Assembly: GCF_009870125.1 (NCBI RefSeq)
Contig: NC_046682.1
Coordinates: forward strand, 1,550,001 to 1,614,000
DNA: 64,000 nt
Direction: 5' to 3'
DNA from: Drosophila pseudoobscura
Taxonomy: Eukaryota; Arthropoda; Insecta; Diptera; Drosophilidae
Below, one piece after another: positions 1 through 12,340 of this stretch. The notes beneath the pieces are model-generated. The model saw nothing but the letters and a program-made list of their open reading frames with translations. It searched no databases and was not told the origin of the DNA. A program made the translations under genes and the position numbers. The stretch's first letter is position 1. Every line of letters begins with the position of its first letter.

Positions 1-3000
1 ACAGATGAGACCGATTGCGTCGTTATCGTTGAAGGTAAATTAGTTCTCTAAATCGAACACGATCGCAAGAAATTAAAAATTTTATGGAGATATAAGACTT
101 ATCAAAATACAAAACTATAAACTAGTGAAACATTCCTAGTTAGCGTACTTACAAGTAATACTGGATTGGAGCATTCATTCGACAAGCCGAAGCTTCAGAT
201 GTCTTTGCTGATTATGCGAATTACGCTAACACAGTTTATCATAGAGATAAATTAGGTGTATTTTGTATCCTCTGTTTTGTCTATCATCAAAGGAAATTTA
301 TTTTCAAGTGTTAAAATATTAACTTTTAAGCAAATATTATAAAAATGCTCCGAAACTATTTCGGGAACTACAACATACATACATTTGAACTTATCAAAGT
401 ATTCAAGCTCGTTTTCATTACGTAGCACTCGTGCTATTTTATGATCATCGACCATTGTTTATCTCTTTTCAATAATTAGAATGTACAAATAGATACATTG
501 TTTAAGGATGTGCGGCGAAAGGGTGTAAACATTTAGATATATGTATGTATGTATATATTTCCCGACTTATTTACCATATAATGTTGACAATTTTTATTTT
601 CCAATAATTTGTATGGTGGGGTTGGCGTTGTCGATTTATGCGAGAATCTATTGTTAACAAAATTTGCTTTCTACTTTATTTTCTAATTTAAATTTTCTCA
701 GGAGAATGGGTTACGCCTGAGCAGGCAGAGCTTGCCCACAATTTCCTTTACTCAGGAGGTAATTTATAATCAATTGAACTGAATGTATAACGTTTTTCCC
801 TCAGCATGCATTTAATACTTAACTTAGAACATAGAACCAATACAAAATATTTTAGTCTTTTATGTAATGATAATAAGGATACTCTCTAATCTTTATCTCT
901 GTTGCTCTGATTTTGAGTAATTTGAATATTTCGATATTTCGATTAACGAATATGTCTGTCCAAAGTTTACTTTTAGTTCAAAAATTACATAATTCGTAAA
1001 TTTCTTAACGTAACGCTGGCCACTTTTATAGAAAATATATATATATTTCATAGCCACTTGAATTTGAGAAAACAAACATCTCGTTTTTATCAATCCGGAG
1101 AAAATCAAATAAATAAAATTCAAACTGTTTAGAAAAAGTGACAGCCGGAACAGGGTGAACGATATTTGTAGAGTTATATTGAAACTAAATCCATCTATTA
1201 CCCAAAATAACTGGATCTTATCCTATTATGTATTTACTTACGCACCTACGATATCTCTGTGTAAAATAATTATTTTTAGTGGCACAAACTTAACTTAATC
1301 GTAGAGTTCGTTTATAATAATGAACGGTAGATCTAATTGTATCCAACTGAACCCCCCCCCCCCCCCCCAGAGGTTACATTGCTACATCAAACTTACGTTG
1401 ATTTCAACTCAATATTTCTGTATTAATATTTATTTGCTCTTACTTGATTTACAACGTTCCCAACAGATCGCAAGTATATAGAGCAGCCGATTAAACCTGC
1501 CCCACCACCAATTATAACATCCCGCCAGTTTACTTCAACACATAACTCGTCAGAAACTAAGGTAAGTAGTCCAATGGACAAAACTATCTTTTTGCAATAG
1601 TGTATGCGTTTATTTTTGGAATTGGTTGAATTACAGACTGACAGTACTACCACATCAAGCTCAACTAGTTCCTCTACCATACAGAATAGCATTTCAGGCA
1701 AAAAGAAATATGCGGCTAATAGCCTTCAGGCTCCCGGAAGCCCCTCAAGGTCACGTAGTGCCACCAAAGAGTTAATACGTACGTAAAAAATACATATTAA
1801 ATATTGTAGGCTGACAAATAATAATTTCGCTTACAACTGCTATTTCCTGCTAGTTCCGCCAGATGATTCCTTAATGTGCAAGCCTGAGTTTACGAAGCCC
1901 CTTCACGACTTAACTATTCGTGATGGTGAACAGTTGGTATTGACTTGCCATGTGAAAGGTGACCCAGAACCCCAGATCACGTGGTCCAAAAACGGAAAGT
2001 CCATTTCATCGTCTGACATTATCGACTTGAAATACAAAAACGGCGTTGCAACTTTAACTATCAATGAAGTTTTTCCTGAAGACGAGGGAGTGTTCATATG
2101 CACGGCTACAAACTCGATTAGCGCACAGGAAACCAAATGCAAGCTAACCGTTAAACGTAAGAAAACTCAACAATTATAATTTGTCCAACCCCTTTGTAAG
2201 GACGACTCTAATGAAGATTAGATCTGCTCAACATATCCTAGTCCAGTTACAGTCTGAATTTTAAAAAATTGAACGCCATAGGAGGTACATATATTAAAAT
2301 TTATCAACATTTTTGAACGCACATCAGAAGAAAGCATCTCTTTTTAATAAGGGAGCCTTGAATAGACCAGTCGATCTAACGAAGTCCGTTTGCCTATTTT
2401 TCTGCAAACTTATCTCAGAAGCCATCTAAACGAAGTTTTGTAAATTGCCTTCTCCTTTTATTAATAAACAGATTATTCTCCAAATAGCTACCATAGGAAC
2501 GATTGATGGCTACGAGTTTTTGATAACAGTTTAAACATGTTAAAAGCTTAGGTCTCCGGAATTAACTCTCCTTTCTTCCTTTTTTTCGCTTACACAAAAA
2601 TTAAATACAAATATTTTGGTTGATATATTTTTAGCGCTAGATAAGAACTCTAAACGGCATGTGGTTGGCAGCGACAAACCACCAAAAATAGTCAGTCACT
2701 TAGAATCGCGGTTTGTCAAAGATGGCGATGCAGTAACATTGGCCTGTCGTATTATTGGAGCCGAGCATTTCGATGTGGTCTGGCTGCACAACAACAAGGA
2801 GATCAAGCCCAGCAAGGACTTCCAATACACTAATGAAGCCAACATATACCGATTGCAAATTGCCGAGATTTTCCCTGAAGACGGCGGAACCTACACTTGT
2901 GAGGCGTTCAATGATGCTGGCGAGTCGTTTAGCACCTGTACAATCAACGTCAACGTACCTGGGGATGAAGCGAAGCACCCGACCTTTGTAAAGTTCCCCA

Positions 3001-3266
3001 TTTCAGTTTCAGTGACTGAGGGCGAAAATGCCACCTTCGAATGCGAACTAGACTCAACGCCTCTAAATCTGGTTTGGCTAAAGGATGGCAAACCTATTGA
3101 TGAAACCCGTACTCGATACTCATTTACGAAAGACGAAAACCGATATGCTTTTACAGTGAACGGATGTATCATGGACGATGTTGGTCAATACCAGGCCAAG
3201 GCAGTCGCCAAAAAGAGTGAAAGCATATGTGCATTTTCGGTAAACGTTCACAGCACCGAAGGCTAA
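1..3266 (+). CDS. bt: bent (projectin), 3' end: post-kinase linker and C-terminal Ig domains
   Basis: This is the C-terminal end of a giant titin-like muscle protein; projectin links thick filaments to the Z-disc in insect muscle. Six coding segments join in phase: 1-34 (gene enters from the left), 702-758, 1467-1561, 1637-1778, 1854-2156 and 2635-3266 (TAA). Each has GT donors and AG acceptors. The encoded order is a short linker, a Pro-rich then Ser/Thr-rich stretch (1467-1778), then three I-set Ig domains. Ig 1 (1854-2156) has the C...W...C core with LTCHVKG, ITWSKNG and DEGVFICTATN. Ig 2 (about 2675-2953) has LACRIIG and GGTYTCEAFND. Ig 3 (about 2975-3250) has FECELD, LVWLKDG and DVGQYQAKA; it lacks the second Cys, having Ala there. 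The kinase lies outside the window. The assignment to bent rather than Stretchin-Mlck rests on the dot-chromosome neighbours and on the C-terminus; confidence is good but not absolute. Confidence 0.82.
35..701 (+). other. bt: bent intron (667 bp)
   Basis: AT-rich intron between the coding segments ending at 34 (GTAAAT donor) and starting at 702 (TTTTCTCAG acceptor). Joining restores a Gly codon. No conserved coding signal was seen inside. Confidence 0.7.
1352..1368 (+). repeat. Homopolymer run of 17 C within a bent intron
   Basis: Uninterrupted C17 in the intron 759-1466, about 100 bp upstream of the next exon. It is GC-pure in an otherwise AT-rich intron. Its exact length may be unreliable as sequenced. 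Confidence 0.85.
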
Positions 3267-4007
3267 GATAGAAGAAATATGATCCATTCAAATAACTATA
3301 TAATATCTACATGTATACATATTCATAGCCTCATACTTGCATAAATACTACCAGTACGAGTATGTAGCAGTATAAGTTATGAATGTGCGTTCACAGAAAT
3401 TATTAGACTGCTCATACAACGTCGCTTTCATTATTCATACGTGTACATATATATATATACAGTATATATGTACAAATATGTTTATCTATGCATATGTAGT
3501 ATGCTATACACTTGCATTTCATCCATTTCATCTCATCCGTACTCCGGCAATATCACACTACTCTTGAATTGTGCTCTTATGTACAAACCATAACTCCCAC
3601 ATTAAATATTGATATTATATTTTAAATCGAACCAATATTGTCTACGCGTACGTTTAAGCAAAATTTAAAATAATTTAATATTTTCACATTTCTATGACCT
3701 AATATAATGATGACCATGAACTTATATAAACTGAACGGCAAAATAGCAAACAAAGGGCCTCGCTAGTTTAGTGACTTTTGGGCATCCTCAATAAACATCA
3801 AAAACTCAAATAGTCAATAAAATAGTTGAGGCTTCTTGTCTGCAGCCACAGATCTGTACTAGCATAACCCACGACAAAAAGAAATGCGGACGGTTATTGA
3901 CACAAAAATAAACATAACAATTGTGAAATGAAAATAAAAGTCAGAATATTTAAATATTTGAGTTATTTATTTTTTTTACTTTCAATTGACAATATATGGA
4001 CATGTCA
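3267..4007 (+). other. bent 3' UTR and flanking sequence
   Basis: AT-rich sequence after the bent stop codon with TA/CATA microsatellite tracts around 3440-3500. AATAAA-type hexamers lie near 3790, 3817, 3907 and 3933, any of which could end the bent transcript. No other coding signal was recognised. Confidence 0.5.
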
Positions 4008-4527
4008 GTAGCAAATCTATCATGGAAGACGATGCACGAAACAGACGACAGCGTCTCTAATGTTGGATATTGCATCAAATCTTCGGGAGAGAAACATTAA
4101 ATGCATTCGAAACCATTTTTATCCTGAAAATCCAATACAAAAACTACGTAAAATGGTTCCCTTGGGCAGCTTTGTTGAAGATCACTTTCCATCCATTGAT
4201 AAACAGGATCCAACCTATTTACTTTCAAACGTTTGTTGGATCCCTCCACTTGTTCTGAAGTGTTCATCTGATGATTGTATACTTACTTTTAATTCGTTTT
4301 ATCGTATGCAAGCCGTATATTCCCAAATGTCCTATTCCAACTTTAGAGAGACAGCTTCCATACTGGTTAAAATTCAGTACATTCCTGCAGTGGAAAACGC
4401 TGGCTTATGGCTGTTACATCCATCGTTACAGCCATATTTAGCTCTGCACTCTTTGAGTATGGGTATAAAAATGGCACCCTGTTACTTTAGTGTACAGCTA
4501 ATTTATTTACAGTTAATGTACATTTGA
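4008..4527 (+). CDS. Unidentified ORF between bent and MED26, possibly a pseudogene
   Basis: An open frame runs from just after a TAG at 4005 to a TGA at 4525-4527. The first ATG is at 4060 (155 aa). Codon choice looks coding-like through about 4420, with runs such as LGSFVEDHFPSIDKQ and NAGLWLLHPSLQPY. The last 30 residues look random. I recognise no domain. There are no clear splice sites, and no strong Kozak context at 4060. The ORF points toward the 3' end of MED26, so both genes would converge here. It may be the remnant of a retroposed or decayed host gene, a final exon with unseen upstream exons, or chance. Function unknown. Confidence 0.3.
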
Positions 4528-4836
4528 TTTGTTACTTATGTTTAAATATTTACTTAAATATTTCAAAATATAAACATGTAAAATAATTTTTAACAATAGA
4601 ATTTAACAGAAATCCACATGATTATGCAAGCGAAAGTAATATTTCTGGTATGGTAGCCACATTCTTAAATTGTGTATATTTTTTTTGTAATCATGAAAAA
4701 TATAAATTCAACTAACAAAAAATAGCTCTGATTGGATCTTAACATAATTTAAAGAATACACAACATAAGCATTTAATATAATTGGCCAAATTTACTTTCG
4801 TTTTCTCCATAGTTTCCCGTTAGGGAAATGTATAAA
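4528..4836 (-). other. MED26 3' UTR / convergent intergenic region
   Basis: About 310 bp of AT-rich sequence downstream of the MED26 stop. It likely holds the MED26 3' UTR and poly(A) site on the minus strand. No gene was seen. Confidence 0.45.
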
Positions 4837-7800
4837 TTATTCAAGCACAACATATGGCAGAACTATTAAGGGCTCATTATTATATGATTGCAATTGAAGA
4901 ACTTGGTGCCATTCCTTAAATTGTTGAATTCGGGTACACCTGAAATCAGCGTAGCTGGATAACGCAAGGTCTGTCAGGGGGGCTGGTCGAATACCAGTTT
5001 GGTACTCAGCGCAGGGTAACGGTATCGGGGGGCTTAGTTCAGAATTTCCGATATTCTGTGGAATACAATCGCTGAATTTGTTGGCTAAGACTCTTGGAGA
5101 AGTATTACTTATGACGTTTTTATAATTGATATCATTCAGTATGGGGCTAGCAGCTAGACTATGTTTAATTACATCTAAATTGTTATTATTATAGCATAGA
5201 TTATTAACATCATCACAATTCTCATTTTGTAGTGACGCCAGCGATGCATTGGATTGGGGTGCGGGTGTGTCGACACTGCCCGAGACCGCCATCAACGTCG
5301 GTTCGTTTATTAACTGATTCTCAACAGATATCGAATTAAAGGATGTCAGCATACCATTGTTATGCAGTTCGTTGAATTCGTCAGCTTCGACTCTTTTAGC
5401 AACTTCATCGAATACTTCATGATTATCGCTCTCGTTATCGCTATCGGTAACATCATTGCTGGACGACGTTAAATAAGGATCCTCTTCAATTTTAAGTGGA
5501 TCTTCAGATACCGTTCGCTCGGCACTTGTATTATCAGTCTCAATATTTAAGTTGTATTTATTAAAAGTATTAACATTTTCCTTAAGGTCTGCTGCTGTCT
5601 CTTCTGAAGAAAGACCGTCCAGATCGCTTTCGTCATCATCATAGTTTGAACTGCTACTACTGCTGTAGTTTAAAATTCTCTCTTTCCTGCCTGCAGTATT
5701 CTGTTTACATAATTCATGACTGAAAAATAGCTTTTTATGAAGCTTTATTGCGGACCCGATATCTAGATCTGGCTTGGTTTTGTAGGTGAACAAATGTTTA
5801 AGCTCTAAATCGATAGCTTTGCGTTGCAAATCCGATTTTCGACGACATTGACGATAACGACGCCGACGATGAGGGCGTCGACTGAACTTTTTGGACAATA
5901 ACAATCTTCTGCCACCGTCGATTTGATACAGGGGTGCGATCGAAGTACTTGATGTCAGCAGATTGGGCCGATTAGAGTCGGAAAATGCATTTTTTACGTT
6001 TCTTGTCTCGGATGCATTAATAGGTGAAGTAGCAGACATTGAGTTGGCTGGAGAATTGATTTTACTTGGTGTTTTCTTTATTGTCATCACAATGTGGTTG
6101 TTGCTAGCGCCATCGCCACACGTGGGTCGTTGAACAACGGCATATTCCTCATCATTATTATTTTCATAGTCATTCTCAACTTCATTTTCGTTCTCTAGGC
6201 CGGTTTCAGTTTCACTTTCACTTGAACTGCTGTTGTTACTACTACTAAGGTTTGAAATTGTTCCATTCAAAGAAATCTTAATGCGCTTAATGGGTGGATT
6301 TTCTTTAATATTTCTCTTTTTTCTATTTTTCCCGCGACGTTTTCTATTGGTCTCCTCTTCTACAGATTGGACTCTGTATCGCTGAGACCTCTGATTTCTC
6401 AGCTTTTCATTAATTGAATCCTGTGTTTTTTTCAAACTGGAATTGCTAGAGTTGCTGCAGCTACTGTTACTACTACTACTAAAGCGACCGTTATCCTGAT
6501 TCTCGTATTCACTGCCTTTATCGTTCGGCTCAGTTTCCTCAAAAGGTAATTCGTCATTGGCGAGCTTTAGTAAGTTGTAACTAAGAGTTGGGTCACTCTT
6601 GGTCTGTAAATTAACTTGCATTTGCACATTGCTTTCGTTGTTATCATGGCCAGAAACTAATACATCAACATCCACTTTCAGTGGACTGCCACCATTATAA
6701 TCCTTCTGCATGATGTCCGGGTCCAAGCCTTCTATTGTACTTGGAATCACTATGAGTGGGGGCGGCGGTGACTGAATTTGTTTTTTCTTAAAACTGCTTC
6801 TAGCGAGACGACACGTGGGCAAACACTTTGCCACTCCAAGAAACGGTGGCATAAATGATTTTAAGGGTCTGGTTTTAAAAGAGCTTGTAAATTTAATAGA
6901 ACTCAGATCCTTTCTAATTCGGTCGTATGTAAGAGAGCCATATTTGGGAACAACGTCAGCTCCATCCGTGACTGTATAGGACCCCAGGGTATTGAGAAAG
7001 TCGGTTATTGTAGATTCTGAGACAATAGATGAGTCGATGCTATCCCAATTGCCATTTATATTTGGTATATAAAAGTTGTGTAACGCATTTATATGAAAAT
7101 TATTCACTTTGTTGGTTTGCACATGAAACCTTTGCTTTGCAACGCAATCGGGATCCTCGTGACAAGTGAAAACAGGAATAGCGACATTCTGTTCTTCACT
7201 TGTCTCGCCCTCCTGGTTATGGCTGTTGATTTGATTTTGTACTGTATCCGCATTAACACTAGCAACATCCAGTGAAGAAATATTCATTGGTAAATGAGCA
7301 AGGGCGTTTTTTAAATCTGCGTTTTCTTTGGTCTCTTCAAGTTTAGTTGGCGGCATCCGAATATCATTGATTATTGATTGCAAGGGGTCTTCGTCCTCAT
7401 CAAAATCCAAATCAAATATGGACTTAACTGGTTTCTGTGGAGTGTCCATAGAAAAATCATTGTCACTCAATCTTTCAAGTTTAGGCAATTGCTCTTCTTG
7501 TTTTTTATGGCGAGAAACGTTATCATTATTTGAATCGCTCTTCGGATCACCCACACCGTTGTCTGAACTTAAATTGATTGGCTCGCCAAAGGGGTTGCAT
7601 ATTTCTTCTATAACTAGGCAGGTGCACGGCACAATCTGAGCTCGGTATAACTTTTCAACTTCATAGACACTCAATGGGCCTTTTATGCTGTGAATAAGAT
7701 GCATTAGTTGTGTGGTTACATCGCTATAGTTCTCCGACTTTGAAGTGTGCATTGATTTTTTCGCCAGAGATAAAGTCTGGAGAGAATTGCTATTGCTGTC

Positions 7801-10137
7801 CAATGAAGTACATTCCTTAATTTCCTGCGATTTGTTGCTATCTTGAGATGGCTCTGAAGTGATGGTATCACTATCCGTATTACCGGCATCTGCAAAACAT
7901 AATTTTTCTAATAAGCTTTCTCTAAAAATGGTTTGTGTTACATGTGTCAACATAACCAATATCTATTTATTTAGTAAAAATGTTTTTGATTTGACGCTAA
8001 GCTAATAGCTGTGATGATCTGACACCTATCTTAAGGCACAGTTTTGAGAACCGACGCGTACATCTAGACACATATACAGTCACCGATTAGGAACTCACCT
8101 TCATTTTTATTTGAAAATTTGTCAACACCCATTAGGGTAACATTTCCTGAATAAGTTTCCATGATTTGTGGCGAGTGGATCGACGTGTCTAGGAATATTC
8201 ATAGATAAAGAGATAGAATATCGAAATACCAATATAAATAGGTCACTAACCAGAACAAGACGAAGTTGGTCTTGGCATTAGAGCACGGGTTGTCAGCTCT
8301 CGAGATATGGAGGAATTGGAGATATTACTTGTGGGCGACTGCACGGCAGTGATTAATTTCCTGCTCTGAATTTCACTGAAAAGTTCTTTGGTGGTCTTTA
8401 CCTTTTTCACCGTAGAGCCAACGCCAAAAAAAATTTGCTGAGAAAGGCTCGACGATTCCTTAGCAATTACAGCATCCACGCCTTTTGAGCCTTTCTTCCG
8501 ACCACGTTTTTTAGGAACTTGAGACTTCGATGAATTTTCCAAATATTCAGTCCTACTATTTGACTCGTGGCCCAACCCAATCGAAGGCATTGGCATTTGT
8601 ATAGATGTTGCAATTTGCTGCCTAATAGAATCATCGATTTTATCGGATTTTCGGCGTTCTTCGACAGTCGGAGGAGAGAGCCGACTGCAAGACGTACTCG
8701 AGTCGTTTGTAATTGAATCCTCAAATATTGGTCTCTCAGATTCATTTTGTCGGAATACGATATTCTGCCCTATCGGCAGAGCGGAATTATCCTGATTTGC
8801 ACTATCCAAATGGTTTACTGGCTTAAATCTGCCGGTGAATGTAAGCTCGGATGCATTTGCTCGAAATTTATGCTGTGGGTTCAATAAAGCTGCATCCCCA
8901 GATAAGATTGAACTCATCGAGCTATTAGACAGAGAAAAAATTTCTAAAAGAAAATAAAACCAATGATTAATATAAAACTAAATTAGTGACATACAAATCA
9001 TTTTCGTTATGAGATCAGAATTTGAATAATATTCTTATCAATCATATCAAGACAGTACAAGGTAAAACGCTTTTTTGAAAAAATATTAATTGATTTTCTC
9101 ATACCAGAGTCTGTTGCCTGAGCTGTTTGTGATTGGCCTTCCTTTACTTTCGCGCTGTATCTGCTGGAGTGTTGTCCAATCAACTCGTTCTGGGCCAGTA
9201 ACGAAGACTTAGACCTGTCCCTTTCTTTATGCTTTTTATCCTTTTTAAACTTTTTGGGACGTGGGCATGGAGCAGGCGATATTGTAAATGGTGCTGACGC
9301 CGCCGCTGTGGGTTTTCCCTGTATTGTACTTGCACTCTCATTGTCGTTTTCGTCAGAATCGGTTACTATATCGATCACAATTGAAGCTTCACCTTTTTTA
9401 TCATTTCCGACATCGGATGAGATTGATACCGAATTCAATGACTGTTCACTGATAAAAGGAAGTGGCAGTCCAAGAGGCCTATTTTGGAATTGCTGCGATT
9501 GCGGCTGCTTATGAGCTTGTATTAACATGCTAGAGTTGCTTTCTTCGCGTTCACATTTGCTTATATTGTTAATAAGGTTTAAGAAGTTTGATTGGTGTTG
9601 GGAAGGCAGGACAGCAGGCGGCGGTTCAGAGGAGTCGATATTTGAATGCAAATCTGAAATTGTTCGGTGTGACGGTACCGAAGGTGAAACGGGCAGATGA
9701 ACAACTGTTTCGGTCAAGTTGCTGTCTGCCGATCCCGCAGTATACTTATAAAAATGTGCTGATGGCGGAGTCGGAAGGGATGTGGGCTGACTGTGATGGT
9801 GCTGAGAATCATTAGCCGTTTGCTGAATCCCCACCATTTCTCGCCACATCTTCAGTAGGGATTTCGCACGTCGGGCAAGATGTTCGTTTTTGGTTCTCCG
9901 TCTAAGTTGGTTTATATACTTTGCCAATCTGGTGGCCTCCAGTTGCTCCTTAGTGATCGTTGTGCCTTCCAGAGCACATATGACAGAGAGAACAGCATCC
10001 ATATTGACGACCTGTAATTAAATTATTGTCCTGTAAGCATTCATATCATGCTGTATAATTAGTAATCTTACATCGTAGTTTTGATCAAGAGCCTGTGATA
10101 GGTGAGAGGTAAGTTGCTGGATTTGATTTTGGTTCAT
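4837..10137 (-). CDS. MED26: Mediator complex subunit 26, complete
   Basis: Subunit of the nuclear Mediator coactivator that contacts RNA polymerase II and elongation factors. Five coding exons join with consistent phases: 10072-10137 (ATG at 10137), 9105-10011, 8251-8943, 8099-8188 and 4837-7889, giving 4809 nt, about 1602 aa. Residues about 5-83 form the LW / TFIIS N-terminal helical domain (ends ...LARRAKSLLKMWREMVG), which in MED26 binds elongation complexes. The middle is long, low-complexity, Ser/Asn-rich and basic (for example the Arg-rich block near 5840-5880 and a KKRGRKKGSKG patch in exon 3). The last about 40 residues (...FKEWHQVLQLQSYNNE...) match the family's conserved C-terminal Mediator-docking segment. 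The apparent ATG at 7959 lies in an intron: a TTTTGCAG acceptor at 7890-7891 is the phase-correct start of exon 5. The order and domains support a functional gene. Confidence 0.93.
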
Positions 10138-10730
10138 TTATAGATCCCGGATAATCAAGCCTGCCTGATCCAGAGTGAAGGAACGGCAAACAATTATTTA
10201 GATATCTGAACCACGCGCGCAGTTAAAACACACTTGACTTGAGCTAGTATTCATGTAAAAAGAGTAAGACATATCATATTCAATTATTAATTCTGGAAAT
10301 AGATATTTTTCGTTAAAACTTCACATCAGTCTCTTCATAATGGTTGTTGTATATGTACACATATGTTGGTGAAAACGTCAACTACGTGGAGTCGGGGTTT
10401 TTTGGTTATTAATGTTAACAGAAGATATATAATTAGTTGTACTGTTAGATATGCACAACTACATTTACAATTTCAAAGAAGATATAGCATTAAATAAAAT
10501 ATATACATATGCACGTATACACATGTATGGCTGTAAAATGCACAAGGGTACATGCAAACGCATGCTTTTCGCCCTATTCTTACATATTTAAATTATATGA
10601 TTGAAACATTAAATCACGAGTTTCTTTAGGCACACTTGTTGAGTACTAAAATGTTTTTATCCGTCACAAAATAAAATAAATTAATAATTTTCAATCCCTC
10701 CGAAAAATTCCTTCGCCATTTTCTTTGACA

Positions 10731-10750
10731 GCAGTGTGACCAGTGTGGCC
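10731..10750 (-). promoter_or_regulatory. Motif-1 (M1BP-type) promoter element upstream of MED26
   Basis: Read on the minus strand the sequence contains CTGGTCACACTG, matching the Drosophila core promoter motif 1 (YGGTCACACTR), within a locally GC-rich patch. It lies about 600 bp upstream of the MED26 start codon and points toward MED26, as expected for a housekeeping gene. The transcription start itself was not determined. Confidence 0.5.
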
Positions 10751-11309
10751 GCGGACTTATCGCGGATCAAATATACGGTCTGACGAAAATATAGCGAAAT
10801 ACGTAACAAATTTTAAAATATACTGTAAATATACTGAAGAACTATTTTTATTCAAGTTGCATCATGTTTCTCGTTTTTGATATTCGGACTCTCAGCCCTG
10901 AACACATAGTTTTACCCGATAATCTGATCAATTTTATATAAAAATGGCTAATTTTAAGTACCACCTTTATTGGAATTGTTTATAAATAGGGTAAAATAGG
11001 GTTTAAATAAAAAAATGTCAAGTCAACAATCATAATTTCTTTACATTGTAAATACACGCTAAAAACACTTGCTACATATTAACTACATTTTTATGTTATT
11101 ACAAAAAGCGTAATCTGAAGGGAAAATGTAAATAATAATGTTCTATATGAGATAAATATGAGATAATATTTTTGGCAAATATATTAAATAATACGGAAAC
11201 AAATATACCTTAATTTTATTTTTGACATAATAATATACCAAAAGGCCTTCATATGTATAAAATACCTTGAATTCGTCAGTACATTTGCGGTATTTCTTAT
11301 CTATTAGAG

Positions 11310-11345
11310 CACTAACCATACAGTATGTATACTGTATGGTTAGTG
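11310..11345. repeat. Perfect 17-bp palindrome with a 2-nt spacer
   Basis: Left arm 11310-11326 (CACTAACCATACAGTAT) is the exact reverse complement of the right arm 11329-11345, separated by GT. It lies in intergenic sequence and could extrude a cruciform. It is not part of any recognised transposon end here. Confidence 0.9.
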
Positions 11346-11604
11346 ATTAGAGGTAACAAAATTGTATTTAGAAATCGATACAAAAATTTAAAATTTTTGA
11401 AAATTTTGCATTTTGCTTTGTACTTTGTCCTTACTTACTCATACATACACATATGAGCTTGAGGAGAACAAATGGAATAAGTTTGTTTACGTTTGAAGGA
11501 AGAATGGAAAAATATTTGTATTATTAATTGTATTGTATTTTTATTTTTTACTGTTCCCAATTATAAATATATGTAAATAAAATACAAGAAATTTAATTTT
11601 TGTT

Positions 11605-12294
11605 CTACATGTTTATTGAGTCCACCGTACAATAGTCTGTTAGACATGGGGACCGGTTAGGCTGGTTACTTGTAATAGAGCTGCTGTTGTCGGCTGGTAC
11701 TTCATAGGTCCTCTTAGGGATTAGAGGAATTAAGGATTTCTCTTCTTCTGGAGGTGTTCCTATGCATTGAAATGTCAATTGCCGAAGATAATCCCTTTTA
11801 GCCCTGATCTTTTGGCGCTCTTTTTCGAGCTGCCCCTGCTCTGGCGCAAGTAATATTTCCTTTTGCCGCTGCTTGTCGAATAGGTCTTTGCGGTACATGA
11901 TCTCCTGATCGCCAATAGTAAGGCAACTCGTTAGTTTTCAACCAGAACTCACCTTCTGGCCTTGCTGCTGCTCCTCCAACTTCGCCTCATTGCGCTGCAC
12001 TGCGCGACCAAGGCTGCCATTGCACATGCCGGTGGCTGTAACTGTGGCTGTTATCGTAGCACGACTAGAGTTGTGGTCAGGGAGGGCGGAATAGAGGAAT
12101 AGAATAGAATTCGATTTCCGCGCGCTTTTCGCCTCCTCGTCGATAATTATGGAGCTGAAATTACAATAGTGTCAGCTACAATGTTCGTTGAATGTCTACC
12201 GTTCATCGTGGCTCACCTGAGCGCCTCTTCCTGCTGGCAAGGGCAGCAAGGCCCAGACGGTTGGTGTTGGCGGTGGTGTTGCCCGTGCCATGGC
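11605..12294 (-). CDS. C-terminal exons of an unidentified coiled-coil protein
   Basis: Three coding exons join in phase: 12217-12294, 11953-12154 and 11605-11904 (stop TAG at 11605-11607). Donors GTGAGC and GTGAGT and acceptors CCGCAG, TTTCAG and GATCAG are all canonical. The first exon seen is Gln/His-rich with CCPCQQEE. The second ends EAKLEEQQQGQK. The third opens with a charged, probably helical stretch (MYRKDLFDKQRQKEILL, then EKERQKIRAKRDYLRQ) and ends in a non-charged tail. The upstream exon is not visible: the acceptor at 12295-12296 sits only about 45 bp from a DINE-1 copy. Either the intron has been enlarged by transposons or the gene is truncated. I do not recognise the family; the function is unknown. 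Confidence 0.6.
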
Positions 12295-12340
12295 CTGCGG
12301 AAAAGATTTCCTAGCCTAGTGTATTTTGAAGAGATTTTTG

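Larger units (their letters stand above)
10138..11604. other. Intergenic region: MED26 promoter side and 3' flank of the next minus-strand gene
   Basis: About 1.5 kb without coding sequence. The MED26 5' UTR and promoter are expected in 10138-10800. A perfect palindrome lies at 11310-11345 (listed separately). Sequence around 10500-10600 is rich in CATA/CATG tracts. The downstream gene's poly(A) region lies near 11520-11600. Confidence 0.6.

Noticed and set aside
7328..7639. Plus-strand ORFs inside MED26
   Set aside because: They lie antisense to a long, phase-consistent coding exon.
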